Shown here: positions 6,463 through 12,858 of the stretch, piece after piece
Layout of the letters: the number at the start of each line of letters is the position of its first letter
Numbering within the stretch: position 1 is the first letter of the stretch
Assembly (NCBI GenBank): GCA_913058025.1
Contig: CAJXPN010000034.1
Coordinates: forward strand, 1-12,895
DNA length: 12,895 bases
Direction of reading: 5' to 3'
DNA from: an uncultured Myxococcales bacterium
GTDB taxonomy: Bacteria; Myxococcota_A; Bradymonadia; Bradymonadales; Bradymonadaceae
Made by a program: the position numbers and the translations under genes
Notes under the pieces: model-generated
Database searches by the model: none
The model's input: the letters and a program-made list of their open reading frames with translations, nothing else
Told to the model about the DNA's origin: nothing

Positions 6463-7905
6463 TCACTCCTGACCCGAGCCGAGCTCCAGAGGCGCCGACG
6501 GCTCACCACGCGACGCCCCCCAGGCCGCCGCGAGTATCCCGAGCATGAGCGCCACGATCAGCATCCCCATCAGGACACGCTGCGTACGCCTCATGCGCTC
6601 GAGCTCGCCTCGGGCCCCCGAGAGCGCGTGCTCGGCGCGCTCACGCGCTCGCGCGTCCTGCCCATTCACACCGCGCGCTCCCGCCGTCAATGACTCGGCG
6701 TGCACCTCGTCGGCTTGCTCCCACATCGGGTCGATGTCGAGCTCGATGGTCGCCGCGGCGCCGTCCTCTGCCGACACCTTCTTGTCCTGGTGCGCCTGCC
6801 TCAGGGCGACGATGCCCGGAGACGCCGAGTCCAGCTCCATCGTCTCCTCCTCGAGCGTACCCTCCCCGCTCGCGAGATCCGACAGGAACCCGGTCAGCGG
6901 CGCCGGGTTCGACAACAGCCCCTGGTGTCCCTGGCGCAACACGTCGGCGATCTCGTCGCGCTCGGCCTGGAACAGAGACGCCACGTACGCGCCGAGCTCG
7001 TCGCGCTCCGAGCCCTTCGACATCATCGTCAGGAGTTGGAGCAAGTCGTCACGCATCCGCGCGGCGTTCTCATAGCGTCGCTCCGGGTCTCGCTCGAGCG
7101 CCTTCATGATCGTGCGCTCGAGGAACGGCGGGAGATCGGGCCTCAGCTCCCTGGGAGGCCGGATCGGCTCCTCCGTCACGGCCTTGATCACCTCGGGGTG
7201 CGACGCGCGACGGAACAACCGGTAGCCCGTGGCGAGCTCGTAGAGGATGATCCCCAGGCTGAAGATGTCGCTACGCGCCGAGACCGCTTCGCCACGAAGC
7301 TGCTCGGGGCTCATGTAGGCGTACTTGCCACCCACGGTCATCGTCGCGTTCGTCTCCTCATAGCCCGGAATCTGCGCGATGCCGAAGTCGAACACCTTCG
7401 TGACGCCCTGGTAGGTCACCATGATGTTCTGAGGGCTGATGTCGCAGTGCACGATCCGGTACCGCTCCCCGTCGAGGTCGCGGAACTGATGCGCGTAGTG
7501 GAGCCCATCGCACGCGTCCGCGACCATCTGCAGCGTCTGCGCGAGCTTGATAGGCCGCCCAGACTTGAACCCGCGCTGCGCGATCTCGGAGACCGTCTGG
7601 CCCGAGACGAAGTCCATGACCAGACAGAGCTCCCCGTCGATCAGCTTCGCGTCATGCACCGTGATGACGTTCGGGTGCGCGAACCTCGAGGAGACGAACG
7701 CCTCCTTGAAAAAGAGCTGCACGAAGCGCTCGTCCTGACGCCGCTTCTCACCGAGCGCCTTGATCACGACCGTCCGCGTATAGTCCTGCGGACCGACCTT
7801 GACCCCGAGGAACACCTCGGACTGGCCCCCGACGGCGAGTCTCTTGAGGAGAACGTACTCTCCGAATGTGCGGTTGATGATCAAGTGCCAAGGACCAGAG
7901 CGCAC
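6463..7905 (-). CDS. Membrane-anchored Ser/Thr protein kinase, non-RD type
   Basis: A Hanks-type kinase of 480 aa. The catalytic domain spans about residues 16-295: Gly-rich loop LAVGGQSEVFLG (23-34), VIK lysine K49, alpha-C glutamate E68, catalytic loop HCDISPQN with D155 and N160, DFG at 173-175 and SPE at 199-201. All residues for ATP binding and transfer are present. The Arg of the HRD motif is Cys154 (codon TGC), making it a non-RD kinase. An acidic linker (about 300-435), a charged helix and one transmembrane helix (442-465) follow, with a short outer tail and no sensor domain. The kinase therefore faces the cytoplasm. The first usable start is GTG at 7905, because an in-frame TGA lies at 7920-7918; GGGGG sits just upstream as a possible ribosome site. 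A near-consensus promoter lies behind it. The gene is divergent from the TSP3 lipoprotein gene; substrates are unknown. Confidence 0.94.
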   Translation of the reverse strand: MRSGPWHLIINRTFGEYVLLKRLAVGGQSEVFLGVKVGPQDYTRTVVIKALGEKRRQDERFVQLFFKEAFVSSRFAHPNVITVHDAKLIDGELCLVMDFVSGQTVSEIAQRGFKSGRPIKLAQTLQMVADACDGLHYAHQFRDLDGERYRIVHCDISPQNIMVTYQGVTKVFDFGIAQIPGYEETNATMTVGGKYAYMSPEQLRGEAVSARSDIFSLGIILYELATGYRLFRRASHPEVIKAVTEEPIRPPRELRPDLPPFLERTIMKALERDPERRYENAARMRDDLLQLLTMMSKGSERDELGAYVASLFQAERDEIADVLRQGHQGLLSNPAPLTGFLSDLASGEGTLEEETMELDSASPGIVALRQAHQDKKVSAEDGAAATIELDIDPMWEQADEVHAESLTAGARGVNGQDARARERAEHALSGARGELERMRRTQRVLMGMLIVALMLGILAAAWGASRGEPSAPLELGSGQE

Positions 7906-7962
7906 GTAGACCCCCAGTCACGCTCGTGGGGTCACGATAAAAAACCAAGCTAAAGCGGCCGA

Positions 7963-7992
7963 ATTCTATGCGTCCACGATACTCGGTGTCAA
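7963..7992 (-). promoter_or_regulatory. Strong sigma-70 promoter of the kinase gene
   Basis: On the minus strand, TTGACA (7992-7987, perfect consensus), an 18-base spacer and TAGAAT (7968-7963, five of six). Transcription would begin near 7956, leaving about 50 bases before the GTG at 7905. It is unusually close to consensus for this GC-rich DNA. Confidence 0.7.
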
Positions 7993-8044
7993 CGCAGCGA
8001 CGCCCCCATTCGCACAGCCTGCCGCGCGCGGCCGCTCACCTCCC

Positions 8045-8072
8045 TTGCTCCACACTCCCGGCCCACTACAAT
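8045..8072 (+). promoter_or_regulatory. Putative promoter of the TSP3-repeat lipoprotein gene
   Basis: TTGCTC (8045-8050), a 16-base spacer and TACAAT (8067-8072, five of six). Transcription would start near 8079, about 26 bases before the chosen ATG at 8105. This also argues against the upstream ATG at 8045. Confidence 0.5.
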
Positions 8073-8104
8073 CGAGGCAGCTCAACACACGTCCACGGTG
8101 TCCA

Positions 8105-10210
8105 ATGCGTCGTCTCGTCACACATCTCTACCTCTCGCTCTCGCTCCTGGCTGCGTGCTCGGACGCCCCCCCACAGGAGAGCGACGCCGGGCTGCGAACA
8201 TGCGAGGACGAACTCGACTGCCGCCCGCAGGAGACCTGCCGCGTCAGCCGCTGCGCGCTGCGCGTTGTCTTCGGGCCCGACCCTGACGCGTCAACGCAGG
8301 ACGCGTCGCTCGACGCCGCGTCCCCAGAGGACGCTGGAGGCGCCGACGCAGAGGTCACCTTCGACTCCGACAACGACGGCATCCCAGACGACCGCGACAA
8401 CTGCCCCGACGACCAGAACCCCGGCCAGCAGGACCTCGACCGTGATGGAATCGGCGACGCCTGTGACAGCTGCCCCGATACCGCGAATCGCCTCCAGAGC
8501 GACCTCGACGGTGACGGCGTCCCCGACGCGTGCGACATCTGCCCCCGCGTCCCCGACCCAGATCAGGCCGTCGAACCAAACGGACGCGGCTCGGCCTGCT
8601 CGACCGGCGACCTCGACTTCGACCTCGACGGCACACCCGACCGGCTCGACCTCTGCCCCAGGACCTTTGAGCTCACCTCCGTCGACTCCGACGGCGACGG
8701 CGTCGGGGACGCCTGCGATAACTGCCCATCCATCCCCAACGCGTCGCAACGCGACGCCGACCTCGACCTGAAGGGAGACCACTGCTCCCGCTCGAACACG
8801 AACGACTCCGACGCTGACGGCTGGCCCAACGCCATCGACCCATGCCCCCTCATCGCCCAGTCCACCCTCGCCGACGCCGACGACGACGGCCTCGGCGACG
8901 CATGCGACAGGTGCCCCCTCATCCCCAACGTCGATCTGGACGGCCGCCCTCTCCCCTGCGCCCCCGCGCTCCTCGACGCAGACACCGACGGCGTCTCCGA
9001 CGACCGCGACAACTGCCCGTTCGTCCCCAACGCCGCGCAGCTCGACCTGAACAGGGACGGCATCGGCGACGCCTGCCAGATCGGCAGCTTCCGGACCGAC
9101 CGCGACGACGACGGCGTCCTGGACCTCGTCGACAACTGCCTCGACCTCCCGAACCCCAACCAGCTCGACGACGACGGCGACGGCCTCGGCAACGCCTGCC
9201 CCACGGACCTCGACGACGCCGACCGCGACGGCGTCCCGAACGCGCTGGACGACTGCCCGTGGCGCTCCGACCCCAACCAACGCGACCTCGACGGCGACGG
9301 CGTCGGCGACGCCTGTGACACCTGCCCCTACCTCTCGGACCCGAACCAGGAGATCTCCCCAGGCACAGTCGTCGGCGCCGCGTGCCGCGGGGATCTCGAC
9401 GGTGACTCCATCCCCGACGCCATCGACACGTGCCCTATCGTCTTCAACCCATCACAGTCCGACGTCGACGGCGACGGCGTCGGCGACGCCTGCACCTCGT
9501 CAGGGCTCCCCGATTACGACTCCGACGGCCAGCCCGACGCGTCCGACTCATGCCCCATCTTCCCCTCCCTCATCTCCGACCGCGACTGCGGCTCGGACGA
9601 GGACGAGGACGGCGTCGGAGACCTCTCCGACACCTGCCCGACCTTCCCCAGCCTCGAACAGATCGACACCGACCTCGACCTCCTCGGCGACTCCTGCGAC
9701 CCCTGCCCCCTCGTCCACGACCCCTTCGGTGACCCATCCTCATGCGCGCGCGATGAGGACGGAGACGGCGTCAAGGACCTCGCCGACAACTGCCCTGGAG
9801 AGAGCAACCCCTTCCAGGTCGACTCGGACCAGGACGGCCTCGGAGATCTCTGCGATCCATGCCCGATCGTCGCCGACGCGCCGTCACACGACGGCTCGGC
9901 GTGCGCGTCCGACTTCGACGGCGACGGCGTCCAGGACGGCCTCGACGTCTGCCCCCAGGCCAGAGACCCGAACCAGTCCGACCGCGACGCCGACGGCGTC
10001 GGCGACGCCTGCGACGAGGACGTGGACGGTGACTCGGTCCTCGACCAGTGGGACGGCTGCCCGCTCATCTCCGACCCGGACCAGGTCGACTCCGACTCAG
10101 ACGGCGTCGGCGACGCCTGCGCCGTCGACTCCGACGGCGACGCGCTCGACGACACCCTCGACCCCTGCCCTCTCGTCCACTCCATCCTCAACGTCCCCTG
10201 CCCCCTCTAG
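8105..10210 (+). CDS. Large calcium-binding thrombospondin type 3 repeat lipoprotein
   Basis: A protein of 701 aa with a lipoprotein signal (MRRLVTHLYLSLSLLAAC) whose lipobox LAAC gives the lipidated Cys18. The mature N-terminus has a Cys-rich motif (CEDELDCRPQETCRVSRC) and an Asp/Ala-rich spacer. From residue 87 to nearly the end it is an array of thrombospondin type 3 repeats: about 26 acidic DxDxDG-type loops, mostly ending in GDAC, alternate with about 20 DxCP turns. Such arrays bind many calcium ions and are cross-linked by disulfides (family knowledge); the mature protein should be an extended, very acidic rod on the outer membrane. No C-terminal anchor, sorting signal or ligand-binding domain follows, so the repeats form essentially the whole protein. 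ATG 8105 is chosen for its signal peptide and the promoter position; an ATG at 8045 would bury the signal. The Shine-Dalgarno is poor. It could be a fragment of an adhesin-like system, but no partner is visible. Confidence 0.9.
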   Translation: MRRLVTHLYLSLSLLAACSDAPPQESDAGLRTCEDELDCRPQETCRVSRCALRVVFGPDPDASTQDASLDAASPEDAGGADAEVTFDSDNDGIPDDRDNCPDDQNPGQQDLDRDGIGDACDSCPDTANRLQSDLDGDGVPDACDICPRVPDPDQAVEPNGRGSACSTGDLDFDLDGTPDRLDLCPRTFELTSVDSDGDGVGDACDNCPSIPNASQRDADLDLKGDHCSRSNTNDSDADGWPNAIDPCPLIAQSTLADADDDGLGDACDRCPLIPNVDLDGRPLPCAPALLDADTDGVSDDRDNCPFVPNAAQLDLNRDGIGDACQIGSFRTDRDDDGVLDLVDNCLDLPNPNQLDDDGDGLGNACPTDLDDADRDGVPNALDDCPWRSDPNQRDLDGDGVGDACDTCPYLSDPNQEISPGTVVGAACRGDLDGDSIPDAIDTCPIVFNPSQSDVDGDGVGDACTSSGLPDYDSDGQPDASDSCPIFPSLISDRDCGSDEDEDGVGDLSDTCPTFPSLEQIDTDLDLLGDSCDPCPLVHDPFGDPSSCARDEDGDGVKDLADNCPGESNPFQVDSDQDGLGDLCDPCPIVADAPSHDGSACASDFDGDGVQDGLDVCPQARDPNQSDRDADGVGDACDEDVDGDSVLDQWDGCPLISDPDQVDSDSDGVGDACAVDSDGDALDDTLDPCPLVHSILNVPCPL
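8363..10171 (+). repeat. DNA tract encoding tandem TSP3 repeats
   Basis: The repeat array is visible in the DNA as recurring near-identical words such as GACGGCGTCGGCGACGCCTG (for example at about 9475, 9990 and 10100). The repeats vary in length and sequence, so the array is old rather than freshly duplicated. Such tracts are prone to assembly collapse and recombination. Confidence 0.8.
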
Positions 10211-10500
10211 GCCTGGCGTCCCTCGACAGCATCCCCTCCGATGGAGACTCGCTCGGGTGAGTCGACTCGTACGTTCGAGCCAGCACATTATGACAAAAAA
10301 CGTTACCACGGCACGCTGTTCGGTCATCACGACTGCGCGGCGCGAAAGCCCGCGCCGAACCGACCAAGCCTGGAACAACGCCACGCACCGCCAGCGCTGA
10401 AAAGCCGGGGAAGTAGCTCTGCAGGTAACGCGAGTGCCAGCTCGACTCGAACCGTCGCGGGGTCAAAGGTCGCGGGTTCGAGCCACGCCGTCTTCACCAT
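10211..10500. other. Non-coding region after the TSP3 gene
   Basis: No credible gene is seen. It contains a GAGTCGACTC palindrome at 10258-10267, a short A/T-rich patch at about 10285-10302, a GC-rich 7-bp hairpin at 10338-10357 (CGGCGCG/CGCGCCG, loop AAAGCC) and the tRNA-like segment 10407-10499. The hairpin could end the TSP3 transcript but lacks a T-run. Confidence 0.5.
10407..10499 (+). other. tRNA-like relic (A-box, T-arm and CCA end, no anticodon arm)
   Basis: The 3' part reads like a tRNA: T-stem GCGGG (10472-10476), canonical loop TTCGAGC, partner CACGC with one mismatch, acceptor strand CGTCTTC (10489-10495), then A and CCA. The 5' part has GGGGAAG (10407-10413), which pairs with the acceptor strand at six of seven positions (two G-U), then TAGCTC and GCAGGTA as in a D-arm. 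The middle does not fold: no anticodon stem with U33, an oversized D-loop, and an internal 15-bp imperfect duplication at 10454-10483. A decayed tRNA or tmRNA end, an attachment-site remnant, or chance are all possible. It is not called as a functional tRNA. Confidence 0.25.
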
Positions 10501-10553
10501 GAGGACGCAGAAGGGCCAGATGCCGTGACGGCATCTGGCCCTTCTGCGTCCTC
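10501..10553. terminator. Very long perfect hairpin, likely terminator of the lipoprotein operon
   Basis: A perfect 25-bp inverted repeat with arms 10501-10525 and 10529-10553 and a three-base loop (TGA). It starts 12 bp beyond the stop of the minus-strand lipoprotein gene. The inner arms contain AGAAGGGCC/GGCCCTTCT, like the AAAGGGCC/GGCCCTTT arms of the alaS terminator. There is no T-run outside the stem in either direction, so termination would rely on the stem or on another mechanism. Confidence 0.65.
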
Positions 10554-10564
10554 TGCATGTCGCC

Positions 10565-11374
10565 TCAGCGGATCTCGGTCGGCTCCGCCGTGAACTCGGC
10601 CTCGAGCAACCACGAGTCGTCGGCACCGTCACCGTCCGAGTCGAAGTTGATCTTGTTCTCCTTGAGCACGTCCGTGAGCGGGAGCGTGTTTCCGGGGGTC
10701 AACTCGATGATCGTCGCGTCCGCGTCGACCTTGGTCACGTAGCCCTTGAGGCGACCGTTCGGGATCGTCACGACCCCGTCCGTCTCGTCCAGGTTGCCCG
10801 TGAACTCGAGCTCGTTGAGCACGAGCTCTGTGCGCTTCTCCTCACCGTCGCTCTCGAACACCGCCACGAAGACGAACCGCTCGATGAGCCCGTCGATCGC
10901 CGCCGTGTCCGACTCGAGGGTCGCCGTCGAGTACACGTCGGGCGTCTGCGGGTCCCACTCGTACGCGCCAGGCGTGAGCGTCTTGAGACCCGAGCCTCCC
11001 TTGAGCTCGAACGTCCCCGCAGACGCGTCCAGATCCTTGATGTCGATCAACGCCACGATCGGGAAGTCGAGCTCCTGATCGAAGTTCTGGGAGAGGATGC
11101 CGTTGAGCGCGCGCAGCACCGGGTCCAACGTCACGAACGCCAGCGACGTGAAGCGGAGCTGGTAGCCCGACTCGTACTCCGACGGAGGTGTGGTGTCCTG
11201 ACCTCCGCTCGTGTTGTTCGTGCCGGTCGTGCCCGACGTGTTGTTGCTGGCGGTCGTGTTGTTGGTGTTGTTCGAGTTGTTCGAGTTGTTCGCGTTGTTC
11301 TCGGACTCACCACCACACGCCGAAGCCAGCGCACACATCATCACCAACACACACAGCTTGCTCGTGCTCTTCAT
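10565..11374 (-). CDS. Lipoprotein with Asn-rich linker, function unknown
   Basis: A protein of 269 aa with a lipoprotein signal (MKSTSKLCVLVMMCALASAC) and lipobox ASAC, giving lipidated Cys20. Residues 21-60 are a low-complexity linker of Asn, Thr, Ser and Gly, then an ordered domain of about 200 aa begins (SEYESGYQLRFTSLAF...). It ends with an EF-hand-like acidic loop, FDSDGDGADD, and a short strand. The domain is not recognised; it should sit in the periplasm or on the outer membrane, held off by the linker. ATG 11374 is chosen because AGGA lies six bases upstream; ATG 11377 would leave three, and ATG 11404 would bury the signal. The gene starts 26 bp after the PfkB gene on the same strand with no promoter between, so it is probably co-transcribed. 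A 25-bp hairpin follows the stop. Confidence 0.87.
   Translation of the reverse strand: MKSTSKLCVLVMMCALASACGGESENNANNSNNSNNTNNTTASNNTSGTTGTNNTSGGQDTTPPSEYESGYQLRFTSLAFVTLDPVLRALNGILSQNFDQELDFPIVALIDIKDLDASAGTFELKGGSGLKTLTPGAYEWDPQTPDVYSTATLESDTAAIDGLIERFVFVAVFESDGEEKRTELVLNELEFTGNLDETDGVVTIPNGRLKGYVTKVDADATIIELTPGNTLPLTDVLKENKINFDSDGDGADDSWLLEAEFTAEPTEIR
11255..11299 (-). repeat. Five 9-bp in-frame repeats encoding (NNx)5
   Basis: Read on the coding strand, five units of the form AACAACnnn (NNA, NNS, NNS, NNT, NNT) follow each other without gaps; two are identical (AACAACTCG). The unit is a multiple of three, so slippage would change linker length without shifting the frame. Confidence 0.85.
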
Positions 11375-11400
11375 CATCGTTCCTGGGTCGTGGAGGTCGC

Positions 11401-12330
11401 TCACGCGTCTCCGTCGAGCAGCGCGAGCGGCTCATGGTTGGTCAGCGCCTGGAAGCGCTCGCCGCGCGCCTCGATCTGCGCGAGGGACAGGTCCTCGAGG
11501 TTCTCGTAGCTGAACTTCTCGACGTCGAAGGACGCCATCGTGCAGCCTACGACCGTCGCGCTCTTCATGCACGACGTGTCGAACGTGCCATGCTTCGTGA
11601 GGTACCCGAGCATTCCGCCCGCGAACGTGTCTCCCGCCCCGGTGGGGTCGAACACAGCCTCGAGCGGGTACGCCGGCGCGAAGAAGATGTCGCCCGGCGT
11701 GAACAGCAACGCGCCGTACTCGCCACGCTTGATCACCACGTAGTCCGGCCCCATCTCCTGGATCTTCTTGGCGGCCTGCACGACGTTCGCCTCATCGGCG
11801 AGCATGCGCGCCTCGCCGTCGTTGATGACGACCATGTCGACACGCTCGAGGACCTTGCCCAGCGCCTCGCGCTCGCCCTCGATCCAGAAGTTCATCGTGT
11901 CCATCGCCACGAACTTCGGCTCGCGGACCTGCTCGAGCACCTCGAGTTGGAGCGCCGGGTGGATGTTCGCGAGGAACACGACCTCGCTGTCCCGATACGA
12001 CTCCGGCAGCACGGGGTGGAAGTCACCGAACACGTTGAGCTGCGTGTCGATTGTGATCGCCTCGTTCAGATCGTGGGTGTACTTCCCGATCCAACGGAAC
12101 GTCTTGCCCTCGGTGCGGTGCAGCCCCTCCAGATCCACTCCTCGACGCCCGAGGAACTCGAGCGGCTCCCCAGGGAAATCCTCACCGATGACCGCGACGA
12201 GCCGCACGTCGGTGAAATAGCTCGCCGACGCGCTGAAATACATCGCCGAGCCGCCCACGGCGTCCTCGACCTTTCCGAACGGCGTCTCGATCGTATCCAG
12301 CGCAACCGAACCAACCACAAGCAGACTCAT
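11401..12330 (-). CDS. PfkB-family carbohydrate/nucleoside kinase
   Basis: A ribokinase-fold cytoplasmic kinase of 309 aa that transfers phosphate from ATP to a sugar or nucleoside hydroxyl. The N-terminal half has VGSVALDTIETPFG and the GG motif at residues 26-27. The C-terminal PfkB signature DPTGAGDTFAGG spans 228-239, with the anion hole GAGD and catalytic base Asp234. Length is normal for the family. The substrate cannot be read from the sequence; family members act on ribose, fructose phosphates, adenosine and others. ATG 12330 is chosen because AGGAG lies six bases upstream and the protein begins directly with the first strand (MSLLVVGS); an ATG at 12402 would add 24 unrelated residues and overlap rlmN. 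It lies 68 bp after rlmN and 26 bp before the lipoprotein gene, all on one strand. Confidence 0.93.
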   Translation of the reverse strand: MSLLVVGSVALDTIETPFGKVEDAVGGSAMYFSASASYFTDVRLVAVIGEDFPGEPLEFLGRRGVDLEGLHRTEGKTFRWIGKYTHDLNEAITIDTQLNVFGDFHPVLPESYRDSEVVFLANIHPALQLEVLEQVREPKFVAMDTMNFWIEGEREALGKVLERVDMVVINDGEARMLADEANVVQAAKKIQEMGPDYVVIKRGEYGALLFTPGDIFFAPAYPLEAVFDPTGAGDTFAGGMLGYLTKHGTFDTSCMKSATVVGCTMASFDVEKFSYENLEDLSLAQIEARGERFQALTNHEPLALLDGDA

Positions 12331-12334
12331 CTGA

Positions 12335-12341
12335 CTCTCCT
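12335..12341 (-). promoter_or_regulatory. Ribosome-binding site deciding the PfkB start
   Basis: On the minus strand, AGGAG lies six bases before ATG 12330. The frame's earlier ATG (12402) lies inside the end of rlmN and has no support. Confidence 0.6.
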
Positions 12342-12398
12342 GCAAAATACCCTGACATCCACGAACGCCGCGAACCTTATGACGTGCATGGTTTGACC

Positions 12399-12858
12399 TC
12401 AAGAGGCCCTGAACTTCTCGAGCCTTTTTCTCACGTGCGGCGGCTCCGGCCTGTCACCGGGCTCACCGAGCTGACCACACGCAGCCATCTCCTCTTGCCC
12501 ACGCGTCCGGCGCCTGAAGCACGAGATGTGGCGCTCGAGCAGGTAGTCCTTGAACGCGTCGATCGTGTCCTCCGTCGGCGGCTGGAACGGCGACTTCGGG
12601 TGCGGGTTGAACGGGATGAGGTTGATCTTCGACGGGATCCCGTGCGTCAGGCTGATCAGCCTCTTCGCGTCCTGGAGCGAGTCGTTGAGATCCTTGATGA
12701 GCACGTACTCGAACGTGATCCTCTGGCCCTTACGCAGCGGGTACGCCTTGAGCGTGTCGATGAGCTCGGCGATCGGCCAGCGGTCGTTCACCGGCATGAT
12801 GCTGCCGCGCTGCTCGTCGGTCGTGCCGTTGAGGCTGATCGCGAGCTCGACGTCGACG
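12399..12858 (-). CDS. rlmN: 23S rRNA (adenine(2503)-C(2))-methyltransferase RlmN, C-terminal part
   Basis: RlmN is a radical-SAM enzyme that methylates C2 of A2503 in 23S rRNA and of A37 in some tRNAs (family knowledge). About 152 native residues remain. They match the C-terminal half: LAISLNGTTDEQR, ITFEYVLIKDLNDS, KINLIPFNPHP and TRGQEEMAACGQL, where the Cys of AACGQL corresponds to the catalytic methyl-carrying Cys355 of E. coli RlmN. The N-terminal half, including the CxxxCxxC iron-sulfur motif, lies beyond the contig end. A frame starting at 12875 would add MCIRDS, which is translated adapter. The tail (GEPGDRPEPPHVRKRLEKF) is basic and slightly variable, as usual. It is the first visible gene of a minus-strand run with PfkB and the lipoprotein. 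Confidence 0.95.

Noticed and set aside
6700..7953. 417-aa plus-strand frame antisense to the kinase
   Set aside because: Arg/His/Leu-rich composition typical of a shadow frame, with no recognisable motif.
7947..7966. GCGGCCGAATTC-like sequence resembling a cloning linker
   Set aside because: It does not match a NotI-EcoRI linker exactly and overlaps a good native promoter.
8291..9280. 329-aa minus-strand Val/Gly/Ala-rich repeat frame
   Set aside because: It is the antisense reading of the TSP3 repeats; its regularity comes from the repeats on the plus strand.
8363..10171. Repeat array considered as a CRISPR or minisatellite
   Set aside because: Repeats vary in length, stay in frame and encode a regular calcium-binding protein motif.
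10211..10500. tmRNA gene
   Set aside because: Only a 3'-end-like segment is seen; no tmRNA 5' domain, tag peptide or sufficient length is present.
11188..12396. 402-aa plus-strand frame antisense to the PfkB and lipoprotein genes
   Set aside because: It begins with a Cys/Ser-rich translation of the Asn-linker repeats and spans two well-supported genes.
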